This document shows positions 36,929 to 46,177 of a stretch of 64,000 nt of DNA, piece after piece. Source of the stretch: Pseudomonas sp. UMAB-08 (GTDB taxonomy: Bacteria > Pseudomonadota > Gammaproteobacteria > Pseudomonadales > Pseudomonadaceae); NCBI RefSeq assembly GCF_900095225.1, contig NZ_LT607433.1:1-64000 (forward strand), written 5' to 3'. The position numbers were made by a program, and so were the translations under genes. Within the stretch, counting starts at the first letter, position 1. The number at the start of each line of letters is the position of its first letter. Under the pieces are notes generated by a model. The model did not search any database. It was not told the DNA's origin and worked only from the letters and a program-made list of their open reading frames with translations.

Positions 36929-38194
36929 CTACTGCAACAACCCGCTCGCCAACACCGTGGATGGCCCACCGATCACGCTTTCACTGAGCTGGATGAATTC
37001 TTTGGTGCTCACGGTATCGAGGCGCATCAAGCCCTGGCTGACGTTATCCAGCGACTTTTCGTTGCGGGTCTGCTGGCGAATTTCGCGGTCCAGTTCCTGC
37101 AATAGCAGCACAGCCCGAGCGACGGTCGCCGCGTTGATGCGCTCGCCGCGCAGGGTCGTCACCTTACGGCTGACCTTGGTCAGATTCGTTTGTACGGTTT
37201 GATAACGATCCTCACTCATGCCCCCGGCACGGCGCATCAGCTCGATGGCGTAATACTCGGCCAAGCCATCGCCGATCCATTCGCTGCGCTGGTTGTCATT
37301 GATCCGGCTGAACACATGAACCAATTCGCGCACCAACGGGCTGGTCCCGCTTTCGCTGACCACCGGCCGGGTGCTGTTGAGGTAAATGGAGTTATTGCCC
37401 GCCGTCGCCCCGCGCCACATCGGGTCAGCAGCCCCCACCACCACCAGCTTGGGCGGATTACGCGGAAACACCGCTTGCAGTTGCGGCCACACGAACGTCA
37501 GCATCGTCAACACGTCCATTCGCCTCATGCCCTGGCCCTGCGGGGCGGTCACCGTGACATCGGTTTCGCCCAAACGGGTACGGCGGCTGCCCAAGGTACC
37601 GGCCAACATCCAACCTGTGGGGCGATCAAACAAGCGCGAAACGTTGTCGATCCGAAAGCGGTTTTTGCCAATGCGTGGCCAAGCGGTTTCGACACTGATC
37701 CAGCCGCTGGGCAGTTCGAATTCAAGGCGTGAGACCAGTTGGGTGCCGTCCTGCTGATCCAGTCGGGCCGGAGGTACCAGGTCCTCGCCGCGCATCAACG
37801 CCCAGTTCGGGGTCATCCGTGTGTCGAAACTCACGACCTTGCTCGAGACCGGACTTACAGGCGCGTGTGCATGGCTGATGCGCACGCGATAGGTCAGGCT
37901 TGCCTTGCCGCTGGTCGGTCTCCAAACCCCGCGTTGGCTGCCTGCCGGTTGCCCGGTATTGATCCGCCACTCGCCGTCAGCCTTGAAAGCACTGTAGTCA
38001 CCCTTGTTACCCAGATCAAAATCAAGACTGCGCACCGCCTCGCCCTTCGACAGGGTCAGGCGCACTTCAGCCTGATCGCTCTGGGGCAGTAGTTTGACGT
38101 AGTAATCCAGATCAACATTCTTCGCCGCCAGCAACGGCGTGCTCACCAGCAAGGACAGCAACAACAGCAAGGACAACGGCAGTGGGTAACGCAC
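36929..38194 (-). CDS. M61-like exported protein with degenerate protease motif
   Basis: A 421-residue exported protein: signal peptide (RYPLPLSLLLLLSLLVSTPLL), a beta-rich N-terminal half and a helical C-terminal half. The C-terminal half resembles gluzincin M61 peptidases, with SEWIGDGLAEYYAIELMRRA in the place of the downstream zinc-ligand helix. The HExxH position reads RELVH, so the first zinc histidine is replaced by arginine and catalysis is doubtful. A GTG start at 38194 with AAGGAG upstream is chosen over the longer frame. It is 32 nt downstream of ycgN and probably co-transcribed; this pairing recurs in Pseudomonas. Confidence 0.82.
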   Translation of the reverse strand: MRYPLPLSLLLLLSLLVSTPLLAAKNVDLDYYVKLLPQSDQAEVRLTLSKGEAVRSLDFDLGNKGDYSAFKADGEWRINTGQPAGSQRGVWRPTSGKASLTYRVRISHAHAPVSPVSSKVVSFDTRMTPNWALMRGEDLVPPARLDQQDGTQLVSRLEFELPSGWISVETAWPRIGKNRFRIDNVSRLFDRPTGWMLAGTLGSRRTRLGETDVTVTAPQGQGMRRMDVLTMLTFVWPQLQAVFPRNPPKLVVVGAADPMWRGATAGNNSIYLNSTRPVVSESGTSPLVRELVHVFSRINDNQRSEWIGDGLAEYYAIELMRRAGGMSEDRYQTVQTNLTKVSRKVTTLRGERINAATVARAVLLLQELDREIRQQTRNEKSLDNVSQGLMRLDTVSTKEFIQLSESVIGGPSTVLASGLLQ

Positions 38195-38226
38195 AGGCTT
38201 ACGACTCCTTGTTGAACATGACGACG

Positions 38227-38676
38227 TCAGCCTGCACGGAAAATCAGGTGCTCTTCCCAATCGTCTTCGGACACGCTGTTCTCGCTGAGCATGCGCCCGG
38301 ACTGAGAGATACGCTCATGGTGGACCGCGTCGCGATCACCGCACACCAAGTGGTGCCAGAGCGGCAGATCCTTGCCTTCGCTGACCAGGCGGTAGCCGCA
38401 GGTCGGTGGTAGCCACTTGAATTCATCAGCCTGGCCGGGCGTCAATTGAATGCAGTCCGGCACTGACGCACGACGGTTGCTGTAATCGGTGCATTGGCAG
38501 GTTTTCAGGTCCAGCAACTTGCAGGCGATGCGCGTGTAATAGACGCTGTTGTCCTCTTCATCTTCGAGTTTTTGCAGACAGCACAGACCGCAGCCATCAC
38601 ACAGCGACTCCCACTCGTCTTGATCGAGTTGTTCGAGGGTTTTGCGTATCCAGAAAGGTTCGACTTTAGCGGCCAT
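38227..38676 (-). CDS. YcgN-family cysteine cluster protein (UPF0260)
   Basis: A 149-residue protein with the YcgN cysteine pattern: LCDGCGLCCLQKLED near residue 25, then IACKLLDLKTCQCTDY near 50 and VPDCIQL near 75. The cysteines suggest a metal or iron-sulfur site; the role is unknown. ATG 38676 is chosen over a TTG at 38688. It heads a two-gene unit with the M61-like gene and is divergent from the nitroreductase at 38916. Confidence 0.9.
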   Translation of the reverse strand: MAAKVEPFWIRKTLEQLDQDEWESLCDGCGLCCLQKLEDEEDNSVYYTRIACKLLDLKTCQCTDYSNRRASVPDCIQLTPGQADEFKWLPPTCGYRLVSEGKDLPLWHHLVCGDRDAVHHERISQSGRMLSENSVSEDDWEEHLIFRAG

Positions 38677-38915
38677 GGGTTTGGGCAATCAGCATCAAAG
38701 AATGAAAGGCCGCCAGTCTAGTGGCACGAGAGGCGCGGGCCAAGCGCTGGCGACTGTCGGTAAGGCCGGACTTGTCAGATGTCGGCCAGCAAAGTAATTT
38801 TATCAACCTGATTTCGACGATGCCTGCCGTCCACGGCCCATCTCGCCATGCCCGACAAGGCCTGATGAGCGCCTTGCCGAGTTGTCTGTTTCTTTGTCAT
38901 TTAGCCAGGAAATTC

Positions 38916-39509
38916 ATGAGCATTAATCCCCGCATCGCCGATTACCCGATCGACCCACAATTTACTGACCGTTGGTCGCCCCGCGCCTTTACCGGCGAGG
39001 CCATTCCCGAGGAAACCCTGCTGAGCTTTTTTGAAGCCGCACGCTGGGCGCCGTCGGCCTATAACTCGCAGCCTTGGCGCTTCCTGTACGCTCGCCGCGA
39101 CACGCCAAACTGGGAACGCTTCCTCGGCCTGCTCAATGAATTCAACCGTGGCTGGGCACAGCACGCATCGGCACTGGTGATCGTGATCTCGAAAACCACC
39201 TTTACCGCGCCCGGCGCCACGGAAGAAACCCCGGCCCTGTGGCACACCTTCGACACCGGTTCAGCCTGGGGCCACCTCGCCCTGCAAGCCAGCCTGAGCG
39301 GCTGGCACACGCATGGCATGGCCGGCTTCGATCAGGAACTGACCCGCAAAGAATTGAAGATCCCTGAGGGCTATGCCCTGCACGCGGCGATTGCTATTGG
39401 CAAACTCGGCGACAAATCGACCCTGGCGGAATACCTGCAAGCCCGGGAAACACCAAGCCCGCGCCGTCCGCTGTCGGAGCTGGCAGCCGAAGGCGATTTC
39501 AGCCTGTAA
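38916..39509 (+). CDS. Nitroreductase family protein
   Basis: A 197-residue FMN-dependent oxidoreductase. The opening RWSPRAFTGEAIPEETLLS and EAARWAPSAYNSQPWRF near residues 42-58 are the FMN-binding blocks; WGHLALQASLSGWHTHGMAGF covers the middle of the fold. The substrate is unknown. It is unrelated in detail to the YdjA-like protein at 550. AGGAAATTC precedes ATG 38916; the upstream in-frame extension to 38721 has no support. It converges with the hydroxyacid dehydrogenase across a perfect hairpin. Confidence 0.9.
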   Translation: MSINPRIADYPIDPQFTDRWSPRAFTGEAIPEETLLSFFEAARWAPSAYNSQPWRFLYARRDTPNWERFLGLLNEFNRGWAQHASALVIVISKTTFTAPGATEETPALWHTFDTGSAWGHLALQASLSGWHTHGMAGFDQELTRKELKIPEGYALHAAIAIGKLGDKSTLAEYLQARETPSPRRPLSELAAEGDFSL

Positions 39510-39541
39510 GCCGATTGCCGATTGCCGATACTTGTGCAGGC

Positions 39542-39573
39542 TGTGTGAGAGCGAATACATTCGCTCTCACACA
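39542..39573. terminator. Perfect bidirectional hairpin
   Basis: A 15-bp perfect inverted repeat (39542-39556 and 39559-39573) with a 2-nt centre. The core GAGCGAAT/ATTCGCTC is REP-like. It lies between convergent stops at 39509 and 39587. Confidence 0.75.
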
Positions 39574-39586
39574 ATTGCGCAGCGCC

Positions 39587-40519
39587 CTAGTAACCTCTGG
39601 AAAAGTCCACTTCTCCGCGCAACGCCTCTCCCGCCTGAAACGCCCGCACGTTATCGACAAACAGCCGGACCATCGCCGCAGGCGAAGTAGGCGCCGAGCT
39701 GTGTCCGGTCAGCAGTAAGCCCCAGGCCGTCCAGAATGGATGGCGTTGCGGCAATGGCTCCTGACGGCAGACATCGATCACCGCGCCCGCCAAATGCCCT
39801 TCCTTCAACGCTTCGACCAGATCCGCATCGACCACCGCCACACCACGCCCGACGTTGATGAACACGCCTGTGGGCTTGAATTTGGCGAACAGTTTCACAT
39901 CGAACAGGTCGTGGGTTTCCGGTGTGTTCGGCAGCAGGTTGATAACGTAATCCACTTCGCCGACCAGACGATCCAGATCCGTCAGAGCGCCGACTTCAAC
40001 GAACGGTGCCTGGGTACGCGGCGCAGAAGCAATGCCATACAACTCAACCCCGAACGGCAGCAGGAACTGCGCCACGCTCTGGCCGATATCGCCAGCGCCG
40101 ACGATCAACGCCTTGCGCCCGGCCAGACTCTGGCCCAATCGGTTATCCCATTTGCGCTCGACCTGGCTAACGAGCCGCGCCAGCACTTCACGCTCATGGC
40201 CCAGCATGTAAGTCAGCACAAACTCGGCCATGACCTGACCGAAGATGCCCACGGCACGGGTCAACCGGTATTCCCGCGGCAGACCTTCAGCCAGTAACGG
40301 AGTAATCCCGGCCCATGTCGATTGCAGCCACTGCGGGGTATGCCCCTGGCGCAAGAGGGTGGCCAGCAGGTCCGGCTGACCCAGCCAGACCGGGCAGTCT
40401 GCGGCCATTCGAGACAGCTCTGCCGAATCGCCGGTACTCATGACTTCCAGGTCGGGTGCAATCTGGCCCAGCAATTGGGTGTAAAGGGGGTAATCGTGTT
40501 CAGCAATCAGAACGCGCAT
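39587..40519 (-). CDS. D-2-hydroxyacid dehydrogenase
   Basis: A 310-residue NAD(P)-dependent dehydrogenase of the D-isomer 2-hydroxyacid family, closest in style to glyoxylate/hydroxypyruvate reductases of the GhrA branch. The Rossmann motif is LIVGAGDIGQSVAQFLLPFG near residues 140-159. NVGRGVAVVDADLVEAL contains the substrate arginine, VCRQEPLP the acid residue block and TGHSSAPTSP the catalytic histidine. It follows ycgL by 113 nt on the same strand. Confidence 0.91.
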   Translation of the reverse strand: MRVLIAEHDYPLYTQLLGQIAPDLEVMSTGDSAELSRMAADCPVWLGQPDLLATLLRQGHTPQWLQSTWAGITPLLAEGLPREYRLTRAVGIFGQVMAEFVLTYMLGHEREVLARLVSQVERKWDNRLGQSLAGRKALIVGAGDIGQSVAQFLLPFGVELYGIASAPRTQAPFVEVGALTDLDRLVGEVDYVINLLPNTPETHDLFDVKLFAKFKPTGVFINVGRGVAVVDADLVEALKEGHLAGAVIDVCRQEPLPQRHPFWTAWGLLLTGHSSAPTSPAAMVRLFVDNVRAFQAGEALRGEVDFSRGY

Positions 40520-40632
40520 GGCTCAAAACCTTTAAAAACAGAACATGCGTCTGTCGACGGGGGGCAGCCCCCATCAATATCAGTCGCACTCAAGAAGCAG
40601 TCCACTGCGCCAACGTGTCGAACGAGAGCTCT

Positions 40633-40926
40633 TTACAGAGGATCGTTACGGCGCAGCAGCTCTTCGGGAAGATGCTCGATGTACTCGTCTTCTGCTGGTG
40701 GCATTTGCAGGTGATAGCCCTGCTTGTCGAGATTCTCAAGCACTTGATTGATGTCCTCGCGGGACAACTTGCGCTCGGGGCTAAGCACCAGATCGAACGT
40801 ATGGGTCGGTGGCCCGAAAGCGATCAGCAAGTCTGCCGGCACCTTTTTGAGTGCATCACTTTTGAGCACATACAGGTACATCTCGTTTTTACGCGGGCTT
40901 CTATAAATGGAGCAAATACGTTTCAA
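40633..40926 (-). CDS. YcgL domain-containing protein
   Basis: A 97-residue protein matching the YcgL fold (UPF0745): ICSIYRSPRKNEMYLYV at the start, FGPPTHTFDLVLSPERKL and VLENLDKQGYHLQMPP after. Function is unknown. Its ATG overlaps the rnd stop codon by four bases, so translation is coupled to rnd, an arrangement conserved in Pseudomonas. Confidence 0.92.
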   Translation of the reverse strand: MKRICSIYRSPRKNEMYLYVLKSDALKKVPADLLIAFGPPTHTFDLVLSPERKLSREDINQVLENLDKQGYHLQMPPAEDEYIEHLPEELLRRNDPL

Positions 40927-42056
40927 GGCTGTTCTCCAGCAGAGGCAAGGCTGTCGAGCAGCGCTTGGCCCATCAGCTCGCGGCGCCAGCCACGCAGCGA
41001 ATCAGGCAATTGATAGGGACCGTTGGGATAGCCGCTTTTCAGCAACGCTTCCAGGGTCTTTTTGCGCAGCATCAGTTCAGGGGCCATGTTCAGCCGTTCT
41101 GCTTGTTGCTGGCCGATAACACGTAACGTTTTCAGGACCGCTGCTGCTTCGATAGGCAATGGCTCGGGCAACGCTTGTGGCCACTGCTCCGGAGGCAGGC
41201 TGGCGGACTTCTTGATCAGATCGATCAGAAACTCACCGTCCTGCCGCACGGTTTTGGGATGAATATCTTCAATTTTTGCCAACGCGGAAAGGTTGTCCGG
41301 CTGGGTCTTGGCCAAGGGCCACAGTGAGTGCTCGCGAATAACCCGATTACGCGGCAAGTTGCGGGCCCGCGCCTCACGCTCGCGCCAGGCACACAACTCG
41401 CGCAGCACCGCCAGCTGCGAGCGGGACAACTTCCACGCCAGCTTGGCTTCACGGTAAAGCTCGTCAGGATCGGTTTCGCGGCGCAGATTGGCGACCAATT
41501 CCGCACCGTCATCAAGCAGCCAGGCATGTTTCTCTTCGGACAGCTTGGGCTGCAGGATGCTGTAGACCTCAGCCAGATGCACTGCATCTTCCGCGGCGTA
41601 GCTGATCTGAGTCTCGGACAATGGACGTTGCAACCAGTCGGAACGGGTTTCGCCCTTGGGCAAGTCGATCCCCAGCACTTCCTGAACCAGACGTGAATAG
41701 CCCATGGAAAACCCGAGATTCAAGTACGCGGCAGCCAACTGCGTGTCGAACAACGGCGCAGGCAGACTGCCGGTCAGACGCAGGAGTACTTCCAGGTCTT
41801 CACTGCAGGCGTGGACCACTTTTATCACGGCGGGGTTTTCGAGCAGCGCGCACATTGGCCGCCAGTCGTTGATCAGCAACGGATCGATCAGGTAGGCGCG
41901 AGCACCATCACCGATCTGCAACAGCGCGGCAATCGGGTAAAACGTGTCGACCCGCATGAATTCGGTGTCGAGGGCGACAAAGGGCAATGACTGCCATTCG
42001 AGGCAATGTTGGGCGAGGCTGGCGTCGTCGCGAATCCAGTGAATATCAATGGCCAC
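40923..42056 (-). CDS. rnd: Ribonuclease D
   Basis: A 377-residue 3'-to-5' exoribonuclease involved in tRNA 3' maturation. The DEDD exonuclease residues are visible in FVALDTEFMRVDTF, in VVHACSEDLEVLLRL, and in ISYAAEDAVHLAEVY with the catalytic tyrosine. An HRDC domain follows near 210-290 (LRELCAWREREARARNLPRN). The length matches E. coli (375). A GTG start at 42056 with GGGAGAG upstream is chosen. It is first in the rnd-ycgL-hydroxyacid dehydrogenase run. Confidence 0.95.
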   Translation of the reverse strand: MAIDIHWIRDDASLAQHCLEWQSLPFVALDTEFMRVDTFYPIAALLQIGDGARAYLIDPLLINDWRPMCALLENPAVIKVVHACSEDLEVLLRLTGSLPAPLFDTQLAAAYLNLGFSMGYSRLVQEVLGIDLPKGETRSDWLQRPLSETQISYAAEDAVHLAEVYSILQPKLSEEKHAWLLDDGAELVANLRRETDPDELYREAKLAWKLSRSQLAVLRELCAWREREARARNLPRNRVIREHSLWPLAKTQPDNLSALAKIEDIHPKTVRQDGEFLIDLIKKSASLPPEQWPQALPEPLPIEAAAVLKTLRVIGQQQAERLNMAPELMLRKKTLEALLKSGYPNGPYQLPDSLRGWRRELMGQALLDSLASAGEQP

Positions 42057-42185
42057 ACGGCTCTCCCTTGAAGAATGGCGCGCAGTATATATCGCCCTCA
42101 CCGATTACCGCGCATCTGCACTGCAAGTCTTGAACAACTTCCTGCGATACAGCGAGGAAAGCCCGACCGATGATCGGGCTAAAAC

Positions 42186-42878
42186 TTATGACTTACGCAA
42201 CACATAAACCCGCCACATCGCATAGCCGGGCAGAACATCATGATGGCCGAGGATCTGGAAACCTGCCTGTTCGAACTCAGCTTCTATAGCGCCCCTGCTT
42301 ACGACAAAGCGATTCATCCTCGAGACTGTCGGCTCAGTACTCGCACGGCCACGCTCTAAACGCTTGCGCCGCCAGGCCTTGATGTTGCCATCCACCCACA
42401 AGGACACAATAACGGTGTCACGGGTCACCCTATGGAATTCACGCAGGATTGCCGAGCGTTGCTCACTGTCAGCGACATGATGAAACAGGCGCATGCAGAA
42501 AATGCAGTCCACCGCATTGGCTGACAGGTCGATAGAAAGCGGCGATGTTTGAAAGGTCTTGATCCGTTTAAGCTTTTCAGCTGGAAAGCTGGCCTCGGCG
42601 ATGGCAAGCATCTCCAAGGAGTTGTCCGCTGCCAGGACCACCCGATTGGTATGTTCGGTCAGTACCGGCCAGAAACGGCCTGCATCACTGGGCAGGGCCA
42701 GAACCAACCCAGGGTCGCCAGCCACCTTCAAGGCGTGCCGGGCCAATTGCTCATCACGCCAATGGGCCAGTCGTCCTGAAAACCCAAGAGGGTGTTTTTC
42801 CAGAGAGTGCCGAGCGAGCTCATGCTCGCGCCGCCTGGAAAATTCACGATCAATGGGTGAGGGTGGTTGCGCAGACAT
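42186..42878 (-). CDS. Class I SAM-dependent methyltransferase
   Basis: A 230-residue protein of the type-11 methyltransferase fold. The SAM site is atypical: VLALPSDAGRFWPVL replaces the usual GxGxG loop, and VVLAADNSLEML provides the acidic residue of strand 2. VDCIFCMRLFHHVAD is the motif IV/post-motif region. The N-terminal 35 residues are charged and helical. The substrate is unknown. It is located 74 nt before the end of eptA, on the same strand, so it may be co-transcribed with eptA. Confidence 0.85.
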   Translation of the reverse strand: MSAQPPSPIDREFSRRREHELARHSLEKHPLGFSGRLAHWRDEQLARHALKVAGDPGLVLALPSDAGRFWPVLTEHTNRVVLAADNSLEMLAIAEASFPAEKLKRIKTFQTSPLSIDLSANAVDCIFCMRLFHHVADSEQRSAILREFHRVTRDTVIVSLWVDGNIKAWRRKRLERGRASTEPTVSRMNRFVVSRGAIEAEFEQAGFQILGHHDVLPGYAMWRVYVLRKS

Positions 42879-42952
42879 GGCCAGCAGACTCTTTTTAAAT
42901 GATCAGCAGATAAACGGCCAAAAAGCCAAAAACAAAGGTATCCATCACGACG

Positions 42953-44602
42953 CTATTGACTGGCCAACACACCGTCTGTCATCACGCCACGACAGCCCGC
43001 GAACATATCAAGGCCGGGGTCGTAGACGGTGCTGTTGACCTGCAACAAGCCGAGCATGGAGTGAAACAGGTTGTCTTGACTCAAGGGCACATTTCGCTGT
43101 TGCAGCAAACAGTTCGCATTGAGCGAAAACGCGCGCTGATAAGCCTCAGAAAACCAGGCCACCATCGGCACATGTTTCTGTTGGTCCGGCGCCAGCAGAT
43201 AGGGCGTGCCGTGCAGGTACAAGTTGTACTCACCCAATGACTCGCCGTGATCGGACATGTACAGCATGGCGGTATCCACCTTGCCCTGATTGCTGCGCAG
43301 GATATCGATCAAGCTGGCCAGGACATGGTCGGTGTACAACAAGGTATTGTCGTAACCGTTAACGATGCTTTCACGGCTGCAATTATTCAGGGCGTTGCTT
43401 TCGCATACCGGGGTGAATTTTTCAAACGCCTTGGGGTAGCGTTTGAAATACTCGGGACCGTGACTGCCCATTTGATGAAGCACCAGGACCGTGTCCTGAT
43501 CCAGGTTATCGATAAACTGTTGCAGGCCCTGCAGAAGGATTTCGTCGCGGCATTCGTTATTGGCACACAGCACGGGGTCTTTGAGCTTGCTCACGTCCTG
43601 GACGGTGACTCGATCACAGGTACCTTTGCAGCCTGACTGGTTGTCGCGCCAGACGACGTTCAGCCCGGCATGCTTGAGCACATCAAGCATGCCCTCTTGA
43701 TTCTTGGCCTTGCTGGCGTTGTAGTCCTTGCGCTCCATGTTGGAAAACATGCAGGGCACCGACACGGCTGTCTCGGTACCGCAAGAATGTACGTCGCTGA
43801 AGGCAATCACACCCTTCTCTTTCTGAAGCTGCGGTGTTGTATCGCGGTCGTAGCCAAGGATCCCGAAATTCTCGGCTCGCGCACTCTCCCCCACCACCAG
43901 AACTGTCAATGATTTACGGGTGTGCAGGTCCCAGCCGGTTGATCGTTTGGCATCTTCGCCGATTTTCACGAACGGGCGTTGCGCCGAAACGACCTGCTCA
44001 CGCAAGTACCCCACCGAGGCACCGATATAATTGCTCGGCACTACCATCAAACGCAGTTCGTGGTGATTGCGAAACAAGGACGACAAGCCCTGATAGTTCG
44101 CCATCGCGACCACGCCAATCAGCCCGGCGCAGGCCACCGTGACCACGGCTTTACTGATCAGTTCATGGTGCCAGCGACGGTAGTTGATCGTGGTTTTCCA
44201 GAGGATCAAAGACGGCACGACACCCAACAAAACGATATACACAGCCATCTTCACCGAGAGCAAGTCACGCACTTCAGTGGCATTGGTTTCGGCAAAGTTT
44301 CGCAGCATTCCGGTGTCGATCATGACGCCGTACTGACTCATGAAATAAGCCACGCTGGAACTGACCAAAAACAAGAATATCAAGACGGGCTTCAATACAC
44401 GTTTGAACGCCAAAAACGTCAATACGATATTAAAAATGCAGAACACCATGACGCCAAAGGCAACGCGCATGGCGATGCCTTTCCAGTCGGCGTCCGTGAT
44501 TGCAAAAAGGTGCTGCCACAGGGTTACGTTGAACCCGAACAGCAAAAAACAGCTGGCAAGCAGGGTGACAAGTTCAGGGCGTACAGCTTTGACGTTCAGC
44601 AT
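42953..44602 (-). CDS. eptA: Phosphoethanolamine-lipid A transferase
   Basis: A 549-residue inner-membrane enzyme with five N-terminal membrane helices (about 10-170) and a periplasmic sulfatase-like domain. Zinc and catalytic residues are present: E239 in VVGESARAENFG, the nucleophile T276 in SCGTETAVSVPCM, and the DHGESLGEYNLYLHG block. Paired cysteines typical of the EptA/MCR family are seen. It adds phosphoethanolamine to lipid A phosphates and lowers polymyxin binding. In other bacteria it is controlled by PmrAB-type systems; no such regulator is in the window. Confidence 0.94.
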   Translation of the reverse strand: MLNVKAVRPELVTLLASCFLLFGFNVTLWQHLFAITDADWKGIAMRVAFGVMVFCIFNIVLTFLAFKRVLKPVLIFLFLVSSSVAYFMSQYGVMIDTGMLRNFAETNATEVRDLLSVKMAVYIVLLGVVPSLILWKTTINYRRWHHELISKAVVTVACAGLIGVVAMANYQGLSSLFRNHHELRLMVVPSNYIGASVGYLREQVVSAQRPFVKIGEDAKRSTGWDLHTRKSLTVLVVGESARAENFGILGYDRDTTPQLQKEKGVIAFSDVHSCGTETAVSVPCMFSNMERKDYNASKAKNQEGMLDVLKHAGLNVVWRDNQSGCKGTCDRVTVQDVSKLKDPVLCANNECRDEILLQGLQQFIDNLDQDTVLVLHQMGSHGPEYFKRYPKAFEKFTPVCESNALNNCSRESIVNGYDNTLLYTDHVLASLIDILRSNQGKVDTAMLYMSDHGESLGEYNLYLHGTPYLLAPDQQKHVPMVAWFSEAYQRAFSLNANCLLQQRNVPLSQDNLFHSMLGLLQVNSTVYDPGLDMFAGCRGVMTDGVLASQ

Positions 44603-44730
44603 GAGGTCTGCTTAATAAAATTTAAAATACGTCGAAACAAACCCGGTCACTGGCCACCTCCGACTCAGTAAATTCTACTCAATCAAGCATCAATTTTTTG
44701 TGAAAAGGATGCGAACGAAGGGGTCCGGAT

Positions 44731-44758
44731 GGTTTCTTTTCCTGTAGGACAAGAAACC
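44731..44758. terminator. Hairpin downstream of the glutamine synthetase-like gene
   Basis: GGTTTCTT and AAGAAACC form the outer stem, and TCCT/AGGA the inner stem, with a 2-nt centre. It lies past the stop at 44810 of the minus-strand gene and upstream of eptA. Confidence 0.6.
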
Positions 44759-44809
44759 ATGACAGGCCAGAGTCTTCGTTCAGCATGCCTACTGGCTACA
44801 CTTGGCGGC

Positions 44810-46177
44810 CTAAGCCTGATGTAAATACCAGCGCCAATCCTGCTCGCCGACTTCACCCATGAACTGCCGATACTCGGCATGTTTGACGGCGAGATAGACC
44901 TGCAAAAACTCACTGCCAAATACATCCCGCGCCCAGCCAGAGGCTTCCAGCGCGCGTAAAGTCGTCAGCCAGTCTGTCGGCAATAATTGCGCGGCCTGCG
45001 CATAACCATTGCCTTCGACCGGTGCACCGGGGTCCAGTTGCTGGCGGATACCCACATGGATACCCGCCAGAATCGCGGCCGCCGCCAGGTAGGGATTGGC
45101 ATCGGCGCCACAGATACGGTGCTCGATATGCCGTGTGTACGCTGGACCGCCCGGTACGCGCAGGCTGACCGTGCGATTGTCTACCCCCCAATTCGCCGCC
45201 AACGGTGCATAGCTGTTGGTCTGGAAACGACGATAAGAGTTGGCGTTCGGGCAGAACAGCAATAACGAATCAAGCAGCGTCGTGAGCATCCCGCCCACGG
45301 CATGGCGCAACAGTGGCGTGCCGTCAGCAGCCTCGCTGGCGAACAGGTTGTTGCCCTGCTCGTCCGCGAGACTGACGTGCATGTGCATGCCGGTGCCCGC
45401 CAGATCATCGAACGGCTTGGCCATGAAACAGGCAATCATTCCGTGCTTGTGCGCGATGCCTTTGACCAATCGCTTGTAACGGACCGCTTCGTCCATCGCC
45501 TGCAACGCATCGGCACGGTGCTCAAGGGTGATCTCTACTTGCCCCGGCGCATATTCGGAGATTGCCGTGCGCGCCGGAATCCCTTGCAACTTGCAGGCGC
45601 TGTAAAGATCGGCGAGAAATGGCTCGATCTGCTCCAGTTCGCGTAAGCCGTACACCTGAGTCGCCACAGGCCGACCGCCATCTACATCGCGGTGCGGCTG
45701 CGGACGGCCATTGCTGTCACGCTGGCGATCAAGCAGATAAAACTCAAGCTCCGCCGCCATCACCGGGTAATACCCGTCAGCCCTGAGCCCATCAATAACC
45801 TTGACCAACAGGCGGCGCGGGTCCGCCACCGATGCCGGCATACCTTGCTCCGGGTGCATGCTGACCTGCACCGCCGCCGTGGGAATCTGCCGCCAGGGCA
45901 TGCGCTGCAGGCTGCCGGACACTGGATAAGCGCGGCAATCGATATCGCCCACGTCCCAGACCAGCCCGGAGTTTTCAACGTCTTCACCGTTGATGGTCAG
46001 GCCAAGAATCGTGCTTGGCAGCGGCCGGCCGCTCTCATACACCGCGAGTAATTCATCACGGTGCAGCAACTTGCCGCGAGGTACGCCGTTGTTGTCGAGG
46101 ATGAACAGTTCGAACATCTCGATATCGGGATTGAGCTCAAGAAAACTCTGGGCTTCTTGCAGGGGAGCAAAACTCAT
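44810..46177 (-). CDS. Glutamine synthetase-family protein, gamma-glutamylpolyamine synthetase-like
   Basis: A 455-residue enzyme with the glutamine synthetase fold. Metal- and ATP-site blocks are visible: VMAAELEFYLLDRQ, AISEYAPGQVEITLEHR, GTGMHMHVSLADEQGNN and VPGGPAYTRHIEHRICGADA. It lacks the adenylylation tyrosine region of GlnA and is most like the PuuA/PauA group, which glutamylates putrescine or other amines for catabolism. No other pau genes are adjacent. It begins at ATG 46177; the upstream 520 nt are non-coding. Confidence 0.9.
   Translation of the reverse strand: MSFAPLQEAQSFLELNPDIEMFELFILDNNGVPRGKLLHRDELLAVYESGRPLPSTILGLTINGEDVENSGLVWDVGDIDCRAYPVSGSLQRMPWRQIPTAAVQVSMHPEQGMPASVADPRRLLVKVIDGLRADGYYPVMAAELEFYLLDRQRDSNGRPQPHRDVDGGRPVATQVYGLRELEQIEPFLADLYSACKLQGIPARTAISEYAPGQVEITLEHRADALQAMDEAVRYKRLVKGIAHKHGMIACFMAKPFDDLAGTGMHMHVSLADEQGNNLFASEAADGTPLLRHAVGGMLTTLLDSLLLFCPNANSYRRFQTNSYAPLAANWGVDNRTVSLRVPGGPAYTRHIEHRICGADANPYLAAAAILAGIHVGIRQQLDPGAPVEGNGYAQAAQLLPTDWLTTLRALEASGWARDVFGSEFLQVYLAVKHAEYRQFMGEVGEQDWRWYLHQA

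Noticed and set aside
44611..44626. CTTAAT-N4-TTTAAA near the eptA start, possible PmrA box
   Set aside because: The spacing is one base short of the usual N5 and it lies only 9-24 nt before the start codon, too close for a normal operator. It may be chance in an AT-rich stretch.
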